A stretch of DNA of 64,000 nt from WQXF01 sp031552825 (GCA_031552825.1 JAVBMD010000009.1:1-64000), one strand, 5' to 3'; numbered from the stretch's first letter, positions 24,333 through 34,387 are shown. The notes: generated by a model from the letters alone, not told the origin. A program made the numbers and translations.

Positions 24333-24353
24333 CGGTCTGTGTTTTAAGGTATG

Positions 24354-27300
24354 TTAATCGAGGTAGTTGGCAGCGTACATGGTGCTGCTCTGGCGCGGCT
24401 GCTTCTCCAGCCAGCGGTAGAACTCCTGCTTCTCAACCTTGGAGGTCAAGAGGTAGCGTTCCTGCAGCACGGACTGATCCGCGGTGCTCGCGGTCAGCAG
24501 GTGGTCGCCCTGCATCGCCCCATCGGTCACGCGGACGAGGACGCCCTCGTTGGTGGCCTGCGCCAGCGGGTAGGAACCCCAGCTGAAGCCGTTGGTGTAG
24601 CGGGCAAACTTAGCGGTATCCAGCAGCGTGGCCTGCGCGTTGCTCACATACTCGAGCAGATGCTCGTCCAGCATGTAGGCGACGGTGCTGATGTCCTCGC
24701 TATTGTGTACGATGAAGGCATTGGGGATATCGATGGTAACCAGCTCATCGTTGCAGAAGAAGGAGGTGTACATGCCGCTGAGGCTCAGATCCAGCCAAGA
24801 GCAGTTGACGGTATTGTTCATCGTCACCAGCTCCATAGCCAGCGGGTCGATGAGCAGCATGTTCTGGGTGGTCCTGTTCAAATCGGTATCCCACACGGCG
24901 GCCATTAGCACGCGGCCATTCTCGGCGGGGATAACGGTGAGCAGATCGGTGGTATAGTTGCGCTCGCTGCCGTAGTAGTCGCTCAGGCGGATGGCCTTGA
25001 GCACGGTGTACTTCTCGCCATCGTCGCCCAAGTAGCCGATGATGTTGAGGTTCTCGAACACTGTCCAACCGGCCTTCTCTTCCTCGTGATAGGTCAGCCA
25101 GAGGATGTCCTCGCCGTTCATCTCATCGATGATGGCCTGCAGCTCGTCGATCGGGCCTTCGGGCAGCTGGCTCAGCGGATAGTTCGGGTCCTCGCCCAGA
25201 GGATCCAGCAGGTGGTCGCCGTGGTCGTCGCCGCCGCCGTTTTTGTCGTCATCGTCGCCGCCGTTGCCGCCGTCACCGGCGTTGGGGTCGACCACGGTGA
25301 AGAGGAAGGAAACTTGGCTGGAGCCGTCGGTGAACTCATCGTTGGGATTGAGCAGCTCCACGGTGACGCAGTAGGTGCCGGGGGTCTTGTTGGCATCCTC
25401 GACGGAGATTTCGTTGTTATCCTTGTCGTAAAGGGTAACCTTGTAATCGCCCGGGAAGGGATTGCCAACGACGTCCGTCACGTTGACCAGATCTTCGGGG
25501 GTTTCGAACACGGTAGGAATGGTGCCGACATCGTACCGCTCCTCGATGATGCGCTCGGCGTCCGCGATGCGCGGGAGCACGACGATCTTGAAGGTGGCCG
25601 TCTTATCGTTGACGATGGAGCCGATCTTGTTGTTCTTGTCGTCCAGCGTCTTGTTGAAGCGGTAGTACTTGCTGTTGATGGTCACGGTAACGTTGTAGAT
25701 ACCCTTGTTCTCGATGGTATCGGTCTCGGCCAGCTGCACGCCGTCCTTCACGACGGTGAAGGTATAGCTGCTGCCGACGTTCCAGTTCGGCCAATCCGCG
25801 GCCAGAATGTAGGGAGCGCCGTCCTTGCGGATCAGGCCAAAGTCCTTAACCTTGTCAACCACCATCGTCTTGGGAATGCTGCTCAGCTTGTAGACCGGGC
25901 TGGGGCTTCCGTAGATGAAGCTGTCGTTGACCCAAGGCGAGGGAATGGAGCGCGGCTTGATGGTGAACTTGAAGTCGTCCTCGGGATCTTTCTCAACATC
26001 GTTGTTGTTGGGATCCTTCGGCTTCACGTCGATGGTGTAGTCGCCGGGCTCGCCGATGTCTTTGGGGTCGATCGGATCGCCGTTGTGCGTTACGTCGACG
26101 ATGACGTCGCCGGGGCCATCCGGATCTCTCACGTCGATCAGATCATCGGGCTCATCGCCGTACTCGTATTCCTTGTCGGTCTTGTCGTCCACAACGATCT
26201 TGTGCTTGGTCACTTCGATGGTGAAGGTAGCCGTCATGGGGGTGGCGCCCGTCGCGACGACGGCCAGCGTCTTGTCGGTATTCGGAATGAAGCAGTAGTT
26301 CGCGTTGGTGATCGTCACCGTTACGCTGTGCTTATTGACAGCCTTGATGATCCTGTCAACGGGCAGGTTGGTCACGGCGACCGTGTAGCCGGTATTGGCG
26401 TCATTCCCCACAAAACCGTCGAGGAACGCTTTGTTGGTATTGTTCTTCTGCCCGGTGAGCACGGCGCTCTCCGCAATGGTGGAGGCGTTATAGGTCTTGC
26501 TCGTTTTGCCGAACTCGAACGTGTCATGCTTCCACGGAGCCGGGATCGCCTTCGGGGTGATGGTGAAGTTATGCCTCACCTTCGAGCCGCTGGCGAAGCT
26601 GTCATTGACGGTGTCGACGAGCTTCACTTCCACGGTGTAGTTCTTTACATCCTTCACCTGGGCGAAGGGGATCTCGGTGACACCGTCGGGTCCATAGTAC
26701 TTGAAGAAATAATCGGTAACGGGGATCGGGTTGCCCTTGTTGTCCCTGACGATGGCGATGCCCGGCTTGTTGGTCTCTGGGTGCGGCAGGTTGCTGCCGT
26801 ACACGAAGGTCGTGCCCATCGGCCATTCCACGGTCAGCGGGCCGCGGGTTGCGACGGTGTAGGGCAACTTAACGGTCTTGCTCCCGCCGACAAAGGTAAA
26901 GTTGGGGTTGGTCAGCGTAACGGTTACGTTGTAGTTGCCAACGTTGTGCAGCTCGCTGCCCGCGCCTTCGATCTTGGTCACGTCGTAGTCGCTGGACTTG
27001 AGCAACGAGGAACCGGTAATAACGACGTCCGGATTCTTGTTGTCGTTATCGATTCGCTTGAGGTCTTCGAGGTAATAGGTAATGGTCGTAGAGAAGAGAT
27101 GCGAATTGGGGGTCAGTTTCGGGGTTACTTCGATCGGAGTGATCGTGAAGGTTTTCATCAACGTATCGGTGCCATTGGCAAACACGTAGTTCTTGTTGCC
27201 GAGTTTCACCTTAATCGTATAGCTGCCAACTTCCTTCATGAGAACCTTATCCACACCGCTGGTAGCGGTCAGGTTCTCGGTGGTGGTGCCGTTGGCGTTG

Positions 27301-29318
27301 GTTTTGGTCACGGTGATTGTGGGCAGCAGATCCTCGTTGCCGTGGCTGAAGGGCAGCTTCTCTGCCCCTTTGAGGCCGATCCTGCTGGCCGCTGCCGGCG
27401 TGGCCGTCAGATCGATAACCGCTTCGTAGTTATTCCCGGTGAAGGGGCCAGAATCTCCATTTAGCTTCCAATCATTGTCCACCGGCAGAGGCAGTACCTT
27501 TACCGAGCCGCCGGGGGAGACCGTCGGGGTTCTGTTTGTCTTGGCATCGAGCACAGCAGCGTAATAATTGGTATTGCTGTTGGTCATACCAACGATGGGG
27601 CCATGGGAGCCTACTCCCATAAACTCATCCTTCTTGCCCTCATGCCAATCGCCGTTCCAAGAGAACGAGAACGCGCGAGAAGGCAAATCGGCCTCATCCA
27701 GGCCCGACATAACGTCGGGATGCATGTTTTCGGTCTGGTTAACATCGTCGTTAATCGAGCTATGGAATCTGCCGAGCGCCGGCACGGGTTCGCCGTACAA
27801 GAGCTCTACGTTCGCAGTAAAGTTTACGGTATAAGGCTGCGGCTTAAAGTTCACTTGAATGGGCAGCAAGTGAGTGGTCGCACTTTCGTACTGACCCATG
27901 AAGCCATTGAAATCGAACCCATTGCCCTTATCTACGCGAACCTGATAAAGGAACTCTCCGCCCTTATCCCAGTCCAATTTGCCCGGCGCCTTCGGCCAGA
28001 TGAAGCCAGTATTGGCCTGATACCAGTTGCTGAAGGTGAAGCCGACCAGCGGGAAGGTTTCGTTCTTGGATTCATCCGGTATCCATTCAGAGTTGCCAAG
28101 CGCTTGGAAAATCACCGGACCCAACGACCGCAATTGTGTGCCGAAATTCTGCAGGTTTGCGTTGAGCACCGCGGAAATTTTCCCTAGGTCTCTCTGCACT
28201 TCGCCGGTATAGCTGGTCATCATTTTCGGAGCGCTGGTCAGCAGCATCGAACGGGCAAGCATGCCTGTAAACATGTGCTGCTCAATCACCCAGCTCGCGC
28301 TGGCGCTGGCATCGCCAAAGCTGGCGGTCGCGCGGTATTCACCGGCTTCCGTGGCGGACAGATCGCCGCCCCAAGCCCAGTCGCCAGTCTCCTCAGGATA
28401 GCTCGAAACTACATTGCCTTCCGCATCCAGCACGTGGAAGACCGGCTTGATTTCTTCGCCGGTAGCCATAAAGGACGCGCCTTCCGGCTCCACTACCATG
28501 CTAAAGGCAGGCGCTTCCTCGACGACTTCCTCTTCCTCGAGGAGTTCTTCTTCGAGAACCTCTTCCTCGAGGGTCTCTTCTTCATCAAGAAGCTCGTCGT
28601 CCAGCAATTCGCCATCCTCGGCGCCAAGCACTTCGCTCTCATCGTCCGCGAGCGCCTCGCCGAGTTCGTCAGCGTTCTCATCCAGGATCGCTTCGGCATC
28701 ATCCTCGGTCGCTTCGACGGCCTCGCCCAAGATCTCTTCGGTTTCATCCTCAGTCGCCTCGGCGTCCTCGCCCAAGGTCTCTTCGGTTTCGTCGATTCCG
28801 GCGATCTCGTCCTCTTCGTCCATCTCGTCGGTGAGGGTCTCGTCCTCTTCCCCATCGATCACCAGATCGTCGTCCTCGTCGATGAAGAAGTCGCCCTCGG
28901 TCGCGCCGCCGATACCGGCGTTGAGCGGATCCGGCGTGGGCGCGGCCGGCACTACGCCGGGCTCTTTCACTTCGCTGACCGGATCCTGCGCAGCGCTACC
29001 GGCACTGGCGTCCTGCCCCTCAAGGTAAACCTGATATGCATCGTAGTACTGACCAAAGAATGCGTCGTTGAGGAAGTCTTCCTCTCCGGTCAGTCCATAC
29101 TGCGCGAGCACCCAAGCTTTTTGCTCTTCCGTGATTTCCGGAAGCGGCGTCGCGGTGGGTTCCGCTAAGGGATCGCCGCTCGGGGTGGTCTGCGCGGGCT
29201 GTGCGGCCGCATTGGCATGCACTTGCTCCTCGGCCAGCGTCTGCATCGGCATCGCGGTGAGCATCATCATACTGATTAACACCAGCGAAAGGATGCGTCT
29301 CCAGTTCATCATTTTCAT
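24354..29318 (-). CDS. Very large secreted Ig-like repeat protein with acidic tract
   Basis: A 1654-residue exported protein. Signal peptide about 1-33 (ILSLVLISMMMLTAMPMQTLAEE). Residues ~145-280 form an extremely acidic Asp/Glu tract. From ~480 to ~1360 it consists of beta-sandwich repeats (MBG/Ig-like) with recurring IPAPW/IPSPW...F.YG, G.YTV.V.L.NPN..F and FTI.P boundaries. A Gly/Asp-rich linker (GDGGNGGDDDDKNGGGDDHG) leads to a ~270-residue unassigned C-terminal domain. No LPXTG anchor or SLH domain is seen, so it is probably released or held by another route. ATG at 29318 follows GGAGG by eight bases. It has a long ~195-base leader. Confidence 0.85.
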   Translation of the reverse strand: MKMMNWRRILSLVLISMMMLTAMPMQTLAEEQVHANAAAQPAQTTPSGDPLAEPTATPLPEITEEQKAWVLAQYGLTGEEDFLNDAFFGQYYDAYQVYLEGQDASAGSAAQDPVSEVKEPGVVPAAPTPDPLNAGIGGATEGDFFIDEDDDLVIDGEEDETLTDEMDEEDEIAGIDETEETLGEDAEATEDETEEILGEAVEATEDDAEAILDENADELGEALADDESEVLGAEDGELLDDELLDEEETLEEEVLEEELLEEEEVVEEAPAFSMVVEPEGASFMATGEEIKPVFHVLDAEGNVVSSYPEETGDWAWGGDLSATEAGEYRATASFGDASASASWVIEQHMFTGMLARSMLLTSAPKMMTSYTGEVQRDLGKISAVLNANLQNFGTQLRSLGPVIFQALGNSEWIPDESKNETFPLVGFTFSNWYQANTGFIWPKAPGKLDWDKGGEFLYQVRVDKGNGFDFNGFMGQYESATTHLLPIQVNFKPQPYTVNFTANVELLYGEPVPALGRFHSSINDDVNQTENMHPDVMSGLDEADLPSRAFSFSWNGDWHEGKKDEFMGVGSHGPIVGMTNSNTNYYAAVLDAKTNRTPTVSPGGSVKVLPLPVDNDWKLNGDSGPFTGNNYEAVIDLTATPAAASRIGLKGAEKLPFSHGNEDLLPTITVTKTNANGTTTENLTATSGVDKVLMKEVGSYTIKVKLGNKNYVFANGTDTLMKTFTITPIEVTPKLTPNSHLFSTTITYYLEDLKRIDNDNKNPDVVITGSSLLKSSDYDVTKIEGAGSELHNVGNYNVTVTLTNPNFTFVGGSKTVKLPYTVATRGPLTVEWPMGTTFVYGSNLPHPETNKPGIAIVRDNKGNPIPVTDYFFKYYGPDGVTEIPFAQVKDVKNYTVEVKLVDTVNDSFASGSKVRHNFTITPKAIPAPWKHDTFEFGKTSKTYNASTIAESAVLTGQKNNTNKAFLDGFVGNDANTGYTVAVTNLPVDRIIKAVNKHSVTVTITNANYCFIPNTDKTLAVVATGATPMTATFTIEVTKHKIVVDDKTDKEYEYGDEPDDLIDVRDPDGPGDVIVDVTHNGDPIDPKDIGEPGDYTIDVKPKDPNNNDVEKDPEDDFKFTIKPRSIPSPWVNDSFIYGSPSPVYKLSSIPKTMVVDKVKDFGLIRKDGAPYILAADWPNWNVGSSYTFTVVKDGVQLAETDTIENKGIYNVTVTINSKYYRFNKTLDDKNNKIGSIVNDKTATFKIVVLPRIADAERIIEERYDVGTIPTVFETPEDLVNVTDVVGNPFPGDYKVTLYDKDNNEISVEDANKTPGTYCVTVELLNPNDEFTDGSSQVSFLFTVVDPNAGDGGNGGDDDDKNGGGDDHGDHLLDPLGEDPNYPLSQLPEGPIDELQAIIDEMNGEDILWLTYHEEEKAGWTVFENLNIIGYLGDDGEKYTVLKAIRLSDYYGSERNYTTDLLTVIPAENGRVLMAAVWDTDLNRTTQNMLLIDPLAMELVTMNNTVNCSWLDLSLSGMYTSFFCNDELVTIDIPNAFIVHNSEDISTVAYMLDEHLLEYVSNAQATLLDTAKFARYTNGFSWGSYPLAQATNEGVLVRVTDGAMQGDHLLTASTADQSVLQERYLLTSKVEKQEFYRWLEKQPRQSSTMYAANYLD

Positions 29319-29519
29319 TTGTGTAACCTCCAACTAAATGATTTTCATACCTCATCTATTTGAATGAACCGCTACAGCACGTTTCCGTACCCACAGAAGC
29401 AGCGATCCAGGGTTTCCCGCGTCATTCCCATTTTGATTTTGCGTCGTTCTTGTTTCCGTTCTTTGCGAAAATCGGTCTTTTTGTTTCATAATTTTTGTAT
29501 TTATTTCTATTGTGTTACA

Positions 29520-29548
29520 AAAATACCATCATTCTCTCAAATTGTCAA
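29520..29548 (-). promoter_or_regulatory. Promoter of the 1654-residue surface-protein gene
   Basis: On the minus strand a perfect TTGACA (29543-29548) is followed after 17 bases by TATTTT (29520-29525), preceded by TGG as an extended -10. Start of transcription near 29513. Confidence 0.6.
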
Positions 29549-29731
29549 GCATTTTTTGTAAAATAAATTGGAAATTTTTCTTTAATTGTCTCTTCATGTT
29601 TTTTTGCATGGTACGCGCGCGAAAGATTTTCCCTTGCCATATCCTTCCGAAAGCAATTGTGTCGCCATAATTCACAATTGAAACATTTCGTAACATCTTG
29701 TCGCAATGACCGCTCCTCCAACTCCCCCCAC

Positions 29732-29760
29732 TGGACACTGCCAAGGATTTTGTTTACAAT
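29732..29760 (+). promoter_or_regulatory. Promoter of the tandem-repeat protein gene
   Basis: TGGACA (29732-29737) and TACAAT (29755-29760), 17-base spacer; start of transcription near 29767, which rules out earlier translation starts. Confidence 0.65.
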
Positions 29761-29812
29761 AACCATGGGTGTTTTCTGCCAAATGTTTCTTTACAAAGGA
29801 TGTGTAAGGCCA

Positions 29813-32146
29813 ATGCTTAGTCTCGATCGGGCGCGGAGAATCGGCGCGTGTGTGTTATTTTTCTTCCTATTAATATTTAGCGCGCCGAACGCACGCGGCG
29901 ACGACACCTTTGTCTACCCCGAAAGCACCTTGCCCACCAAGAAGGAATATACGCGCGGCTATCTCTCCAAGGAAACTTGGATTGATGAAAACGGCAACCC
30001 GGTTCTAAACGACCTGGGCTACTGCTATTACGAAATCAAGTACAACGGTCGGTTCAAGCCGCTTTCGAAAGCATATTACGATGTTTCGGGCCAGTTGGCG
30101 CCTACGCCCCTCGGCTATGCAATCGAGCAATACACTTACGATGGCTACGGACGCACATTGACCGCCGGTTACTGGCTCGATTGGGAAACGCCTGTGATGG
30201 GGCCGACTGGATACGCCAGCCTGAAAGCCGCTTACGATTGGCGCAGCCTGCTCAGCATCGAGTACTTTGATATCAACGGCCAGCCCACCGTGGCCGACGG
30301 CGGGTTCGCAAAAAAGACCATCGTCTATGACGACAGCGGCCGCATCATCCGCGAAAACTATTACGGGCCCGACGGCCGGCACCGCGACCTCCCCGACGGC
30401 TACGCGCGCGTGGACTACAAGCGCGGCGAGAAGGGCATGCTCTACAGCGAACGCTTCTTCAACGCCGAGGGCAACCCGGCCGTCAACCAGAAAAAAGGCT
30501 ACGCGACGCTGCTGCAGGAGTATGCGGGGTATGCCCGCCTCACCTCCAGCACCTATCTGGATGAAAAGGAAAATTTGATCGAGCAGTCCTCCGGCTACGC
30601 GCGCGTGGAATATCATTACGAAAGCATCAAGCAGGGCATTCTGGATGGCAAGGCGTACTTCGGCGCCGATGGCAACCCGGTGGCCATCGATGCCGGATAT
30701 TCCTCGGTACACTATACCTATACCGACTTCGGCGCCATTCGCGAGGAAAGCTATTTCGGCGCCGATGGCGCACCGGTTCTCCTGCCCAAGGGCGGCTACG
30801 CGCGCGTCAATTATAAATATGACAAGAAGCGCCTAGAAGCCGAGGTGTATTACGGCACGGTTGGCGAGCCGGTGCTCAACGATCGCGGCTATCACAAGCT
30901 GGAGTATTCGTTCGATAAATACAAGTTCATCGCCAAAGAATGCTATTACGGCGTCAACGGGGAGCTCATCCTGCCCAAGCACGTAGAATATGCGCAAGCC
31001 AAGTACACCACCACCCCCAAAGGGCTGCGCACCAAGGAAGCGTTTTTTGACGCGCAGGGCAACCCGCTGAAGCTTTCCAAGGGCTACGCCTCGCGCGAGT
31101 TTGCCTACGACCGCTCCAAGCGGCTGATCGAAGAGCGCTGCTTCGACGAAAATGGCGCGCTGACCATCACCTCCACCGGCTATGCCGTGTTGCAGCGCGC
31201 CTATGACGACAAGGACAACATCATCGAGGAAATCTGCCTAGGCATCGACGAACAGCCCATCCTGCTGGAAGGGCTGGGCTACGCGGGCATCCGGCGCACC
31301 TATAACGAGGACGGCAACGTGGTGTGGGAAGAGTATTTGGGGACAAACCTTCTCCCCATCATGCTCGATACCGGCTATTCCAGCTTGGAGCGGCGGTATG
31401 ACGATAACAAGAACCTGATCGAGGAATCCTATTTCGATACCGCGCGCGAGCCGGTTCTCAACGCGCAGGGCTATGCCATCCTGCGGCGCGAATACGATGG
31501 CCGTCGGCGCCCGCTCTCCGAACAATACTTGGATGAATTCGGCAAACCGATCGTTACCCAAGCCGGGCACGCAAAACAAACCCGCACCTACGATGCGCGC
31601 GGCAACGCCATCCGCTTAGCCTACTTCGGCGCCGACGGAAAGCTGCTCAACCAGAAAAACGGCTATGCCGTGCGCATGCGCGAATACGACAGCAGCAAAA
31701 AGATCGTTTACGAAGCCTATCTGAACGAGGAGGAGCAGTTGGTGGAAAATCGCGGCGGTTACGCCATCGTCCGCCGCAAATGGGACAAGGCCGGAAACCT
31801 CACCAGCGAGGCGTATTATGACGCCGCGAACGTACCGGTCATGATTACCAGCGGCTACGCGCGGGTGGACCGGAAGTATGACGATTCCAACAACGTGATC
31901 CGCGAAGCCTACTATAACAACAAGGGCAAATTGGTGGCGCTGGCCGACGGCTACGCCTACCTGACCCGCGAATATCTCCCCGCCGAAAACGTCGTAACCG
32001 AAAGCTATTTCGGCCCGGACAAGAAGCCGGTTCTGCTGCCTTCGGGTTATGCCGTGGCAAGGCGCACCTACGGCAGCGACGGCATCACGCTCGAGAAGGA
32101 AGAGTTCTTCGATCTTGAAGGGAAGCCAATAGCGCTCGGGGAGTGA
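29813..32146 (+). CDS. Secreted tandem-repeat protein (~22 units of ~33 residues)
   Basis: A 777-residue exported protein. Signal peptide about 1-29 (RRIGACVLFFFLLIFSAPNARG). The rest is an almost unbroken array of about 22 repeats with the loose consensus GYAxxxxxYDxxxNxIxExYFGxDGxPV(L/x)xxx. Tyr, Gly and Asp positions are the most constant, which suggests a regular beta-hairpin solenoid like YD or MORN-type repeats. No enzyme domain, anchor or transmembrane helix follows. ATG at 29813 fits the signal peptide and promoter; ATG at 29783 is possible. Function unknown; adhesion or extracellular scaffolding is a guess. Confidence 0.82.
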   Translation: MLSLDRARRIGACVLFFFLLIFSAPNARGDDTFVYPESTLPTKKEYTRGYLSKETWIDENGNPVLNDLGYCYYEIKYNGRFKPLSKAYYDVSGQLAPTPLGYAIEQYTYDGYGRTLTAGYWLDWETPVMGPTGYASLKAAYDWRSLLSIEYFDINGQPTVADGGFAKKTIVYDDSGRIIRENYYGPDGRHRDLPDGYARVDYKRGEKGMLYSERFFNAEGNPAVNQKKGYATLLQEYAGYARLTSSTYLDEKENLIEQSSGYARVEYHYESIKQGILDGKAYFGADGNPVAIDAGYSSVHYTYTDFGAIREESYFGADGAPVLLPKGGYARVNYKYDKKRLEAEVYYGTVGEPVLNDRGYHKLEYSFDKYKFIAKECYYGVNGELILPKHVEYAQAKYTTTPKGLRTKEAFFDAQGNPLKLSKGYASREFAYDRSKRLIEERCFDENGALTITSTGYAVLQRAYDDKDNIIEEICLGIDEQPILLEGLGYAGIRRTYNEDGNVVWEEYLGTNLLPIMLDTGYSSLERRYDDNKNLIEESYFDTAREPVLNAQGYAILRREYDGRRRPLSEQYLDEFGKPIVTQAGHAKQTRTYDARGNAIRLAYFGADGKLLNQKNGYAVRMREYDSSKKIVYEAYLNEEEQLVENRGGYAIVRRKWDKAGNLTSEAYYDAANVPVMITSGYARVDRKYDDSNNVIREAYYNNKGKLVALADGYAYLTREYLPAENVVTESYFGPDKKPVLLPSGYAVARRTYGSDGITLEKEEFFDLEGKPIALGE

Positions 32147-32188
32147 GGTTACGTCCAAAATGACCGGGTGCAAAGGCGGAAATGCCTG

Positions 32189-32217
32189 TTGACGCTTGCA
32201 TAAATCGGGTATATACT
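32189..32217 (+). promoter_or_regulatory. Promoter of ktrB/ktrA-like genes
   Basis: TTGACG (32189-32194) and TATACT (32212-32217) with a 17-base spacer; start of transcription near 32224. Confidence 0.75.
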
Positions 32218-32272
32218 ATGCGATGCGCTTTCGGTTCACCCCAATCAACATAGAAAAGCAGGCGATCATCTC

Positions 32273-33676
32273 ATGGCTCCCACCCGATACCATCCGCTTC
32301 AGCGCAAGCACCACGCCTCCCCCGCGCGCATGATTATCGGCAGCTTTTTACTGGTTTTGCTGATATGCGGCTCGCTGCTGTGTTTGCCCATTTCGCACGA
32401 TGCCAGCACCGACGTCGCGCCGATCGACGCGTTTTTCACGGCGATCTCCGCGGTCTGCGTTACCGGCTTGGTGACGGTGACCACCGCCACCTCTTGGAGC
32501 ATCTGGGGCAAGATCATTATCCTGGTGCTGATCCAAATTGGCGGCCTGACCCTGATTACAATCTATACCTTCCTCATCATTCATTTCGGGAAAAAGGTGA
32601 CCCTTGGCGAACGGTTGGTGATCCAATCCGCGTTTAACGTCAACGACCTTGGCGGCTTGGTGCGGATGGTGCTGTTCGTAATCAAGGGCACCTTGCTTTT
32701 TGAGGGCGTCGGTGCGGCGGTACTGTTCGGCTGCTTTATCGGCCAATCTATACCGATGCACAAGGCGCTATTCTATGGCATTTCCCACTCGGTTTCCGCC
32801 TTTTGCAACGCTGGGTTCGATCTGCTCGGCGAGCAAAGCCTCATCCCCTATTCCGGCCATGTTGTTCTCAACTTGGTCGTGATGGTGCTGATCGTTGTGG
32901 GCGGCATCGGTTTTACGGTATGGCACGATATCTACGGAGCCATCAAAAGCAAATTCCAACGCAAAGCTGGCCGGGCAGCGCATTTCTCGCTGCACTCGAA
33001 GCTGGCGATCACCGGCACGCTCGTGCTGCTCGTATTCGGCGCGCTCTACTTTTTGCTTGCCGAATACGCCAACCCCGCCACTTTGGGGCGATTCACCTTT
33101 CCGCAAAAGGTGCTGGCTGCTTGCTTTCAGTCCGTGACGCTGCGCACTGCCGGTTTCGCCTCCATTGACCAAGGCGCGATGCACATCGGCTCCAAGCTTT
33201 TCAGCTGCATTCTGATGCTCATCGGCGGTTCCCCGGGCGGCACCGCCGGCGGCATCAAGACGGTTTCGATGGCCATTTTGCTGGTTTACGTATGGAGCGC
33301 GATGAAGGCGCGCCGTGAAGCCTCGGCCTTCGGCCGCTCCCTGCCGCACAGCGCGCTGCAAAAGGTGCTGGTGATGTTTGTCGTCATTTCCGCGCTCTGG
33401 CTGGGCGGCTCCATCTTTCTCTCTTTCACCGAAATGGGCGGCGCGTTTCCGCACAGCATGATCGACTTGATGTTCGAAGCTGCTTCCGCATTGGGAACCG
33501 TCGGGCTCACCGCCGGCATCACGCCCTTTCTCTCCCCTGCGGGCAAGCTGCTGATGATGCTGTTTATGTTCATCGGCCGTATCGGGCCGATCACCATCGC
33601 CGTTTCACTAAACCACCGCTCAACCCACGCCGAGGATCACATCCAACATCCGAGCGAAAACGTTATAATCGGCTAA
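32273..33676 (+). CDS. ktrB: Potassium uptake channel subunit, KtrB/TrkH type
   Basis: A 467-residue membrane protein of the superfamily of K+ transporters, with four M1-P-M2 repeats. The four selectivity-filter strands are visible: SAVCVTGL (about 62), SAFCNAGF (about 180), VTLRTAGF (about 290) and SALGTVGL (about 405), each with its filter Gly. GGSPGGTAGGIKT is the gating-loop region. It pairs with the KtrA-type subunit encoded 24 bases downstream and imports K+ (with Na+ or by membrane potential). The ribosome-binding site is weak for this window. Confidence 0.93.
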   Translation: MAPTRYHPLQRKHHASPARMIIGSFLLVLLICGSLLCLPISHDASTDVAPIDAFFTAISAVCVTGLVTVTTATSWSIWGKIIILVLIQIGGLTLITIYTFLIIHFGKKVTLGERLVIQSAFNVNDLGGLVRMVLFVIKGTLLFEGVGAAVLFGCFIGQSIPMHKALFYGISHSVSAFCNAGFDLLGEQSLIPYSGHVVLNLVVMVLIVVGGIGFTVWHDIYGAIKSKFQRKAGRAAHFSLHSKLAITGTLVLLVFGALYFLLAEYANPATLGRFTFPQKVLAACFQSVTLRTAGFASIDQGAMHIGSKLFSCILMLIGGSPGGTAGGIKTVSMAILLVYVWSAMKARREASAFGRSLPHSALQKVLVMFVVISALWLGGSIFLSFTEMGGAFPHSMIDLMFEAASALGTVGLTAGITPFLSPAGKLLMMLFMFIGRIGPITIAVSLNHRSTHAEDHIQHPSENVIIG

Positions 33677-33700
33677 CAACAAGAGGAGGCTCAATGGCTT

Positions 33701-34348
33701 ATGTCTAGGATCACCGTAGACAAGGATACACAATTCGCCGTATTGGGTTTGGGCAAATTCGGCTTAGGAATCGCCTCGTCGCTCTATGATAACGGCTATA
33801 CCGTGCTTGGCTGCGACCTGAAGGAGAGCGTGGTGCAGGCCGCCTCGGAATGTACCACCCATACGCTGCAGGCCGACGCCGCCGATAAGGCGACGCTCGA
33901 GCGCATCGGCATTCGCAACTTTGACGTGGTCATCATCGCTTTCAGCTTTGATTTTGAAGCCGCGGCGGTTACCGCAACCATCCTCAAGGAGCTGCAGATC
34001 CCCTACATTCTCGCCAAGGCCAATGGCGCGCGCCAGAAGCAGATCCTTGAATCCATCGGCGTGGACCGCGTCATCCTGCCTGAAAAGGAAATGGGCGAAT
34101 GGGTGGCCTACAACCTGATTACCAATGATATTCAGGAACTGATTTATCGCTCGGAAAAATATGATATCGTGGAGATGAAGCCGCGCGGCGCATGGGTCGG
34201 AAAAACCCTGAGCCGCCTGCGCCTGCGCCAAACAGAATCGCTGAACATCATCGCCATCGTGCGCAGCAACGAACTGGTGGCCATGCTGGACGGGAATACC
34301 GAACTGCGCGAGGACGATCTGCTGATCGCGCTCGCCTTCCGCGAGTAG
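33701..34348 (+). CDS. ktrA: Potassium uptake regulatory subunit, KtrA/TrkA type
   Basis: A 215-residue cytoplasmic RCK protein. An N-terminal Rossmann domain (VLGLGKFGLGIASSLYDNGYTVLGCDL) binds nucleotides and a C-terminal TrkA-C domain (about 140-215, MKPRGAWVGKTLSRLRL) likely binds a second ligand. Forms the gating ring on the KtrB dimer. ATG at 33701; AGAGGAGG is 12 bases ahead, and a tiny upstream frame (ATG at 33694, four codons) overlaps the start, which might lower its translation. Confidence 0.93.
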   Translation: MSRITVDKDTQFAVLGLGKFGLGIASSLYDNGYTVLGCDLKESVVQAASECTTHTLQADAADKATLERIGIRNFDVVIIAFSFDFEAAAVTATILKELQIPYILAKANGARQKQILESIGVDRVILPEKEMGEWVAYNLITNDIQELIYRSEKYDIVEMKPRGAWVGKTLSRLRLRQTESLNIIAIVRSNELVAMLDGNTELREDDLLIALAFRE

Positions 34349-34357
34349 CTTTTCCCG

Positions 34358-34387
34358 TTGACACCCCTCTTTCCCCTGCGCTATAAT
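34358..34387 (+). promoter_or_regulatory. Promoter of the guanine-catabolism operon
   Basis: Perfect TTGACA (34358-34363) and TATAAT (34382-34387) with an 18-base spacer, ten bases after the ktrA stop. Start of transcription near 34394, which puts the riboswitch aptamer about 40 bases into the leader. Confidence 0.85.

Larger units (their letters stand above)
29319..29812. other. AT-rich intergenic region between two divergent surface-protein genes
   Basis: About 490 bases, visibly AT-richer than the genes around it. It contains the promoters listed at 29520-29548 (minus) and 29732-29760 (plus). Short open frames here look non-coding. No riboswitch or sRNA pattern is recognised in the ~195-base leader of the minus-strand gene. 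Confidence 0.6.

Noticed and set aside
25086..27464. 792-codon open frame on the plus strand, antisense to the giant surface protein
   Set aside because: It mirrors the codon pattern of the minus-strand gene, lacks a ribosome site and reads as low-complexity Val/Gly/Asp; the minus-strand protein has a signal peptide and repeats.
32147..32272. c-di-AMP riboswitch before ktrB
   Set aside because: The leader after the promoter is under 50 bases, too short for the aptamer, and has none of its conserved words.
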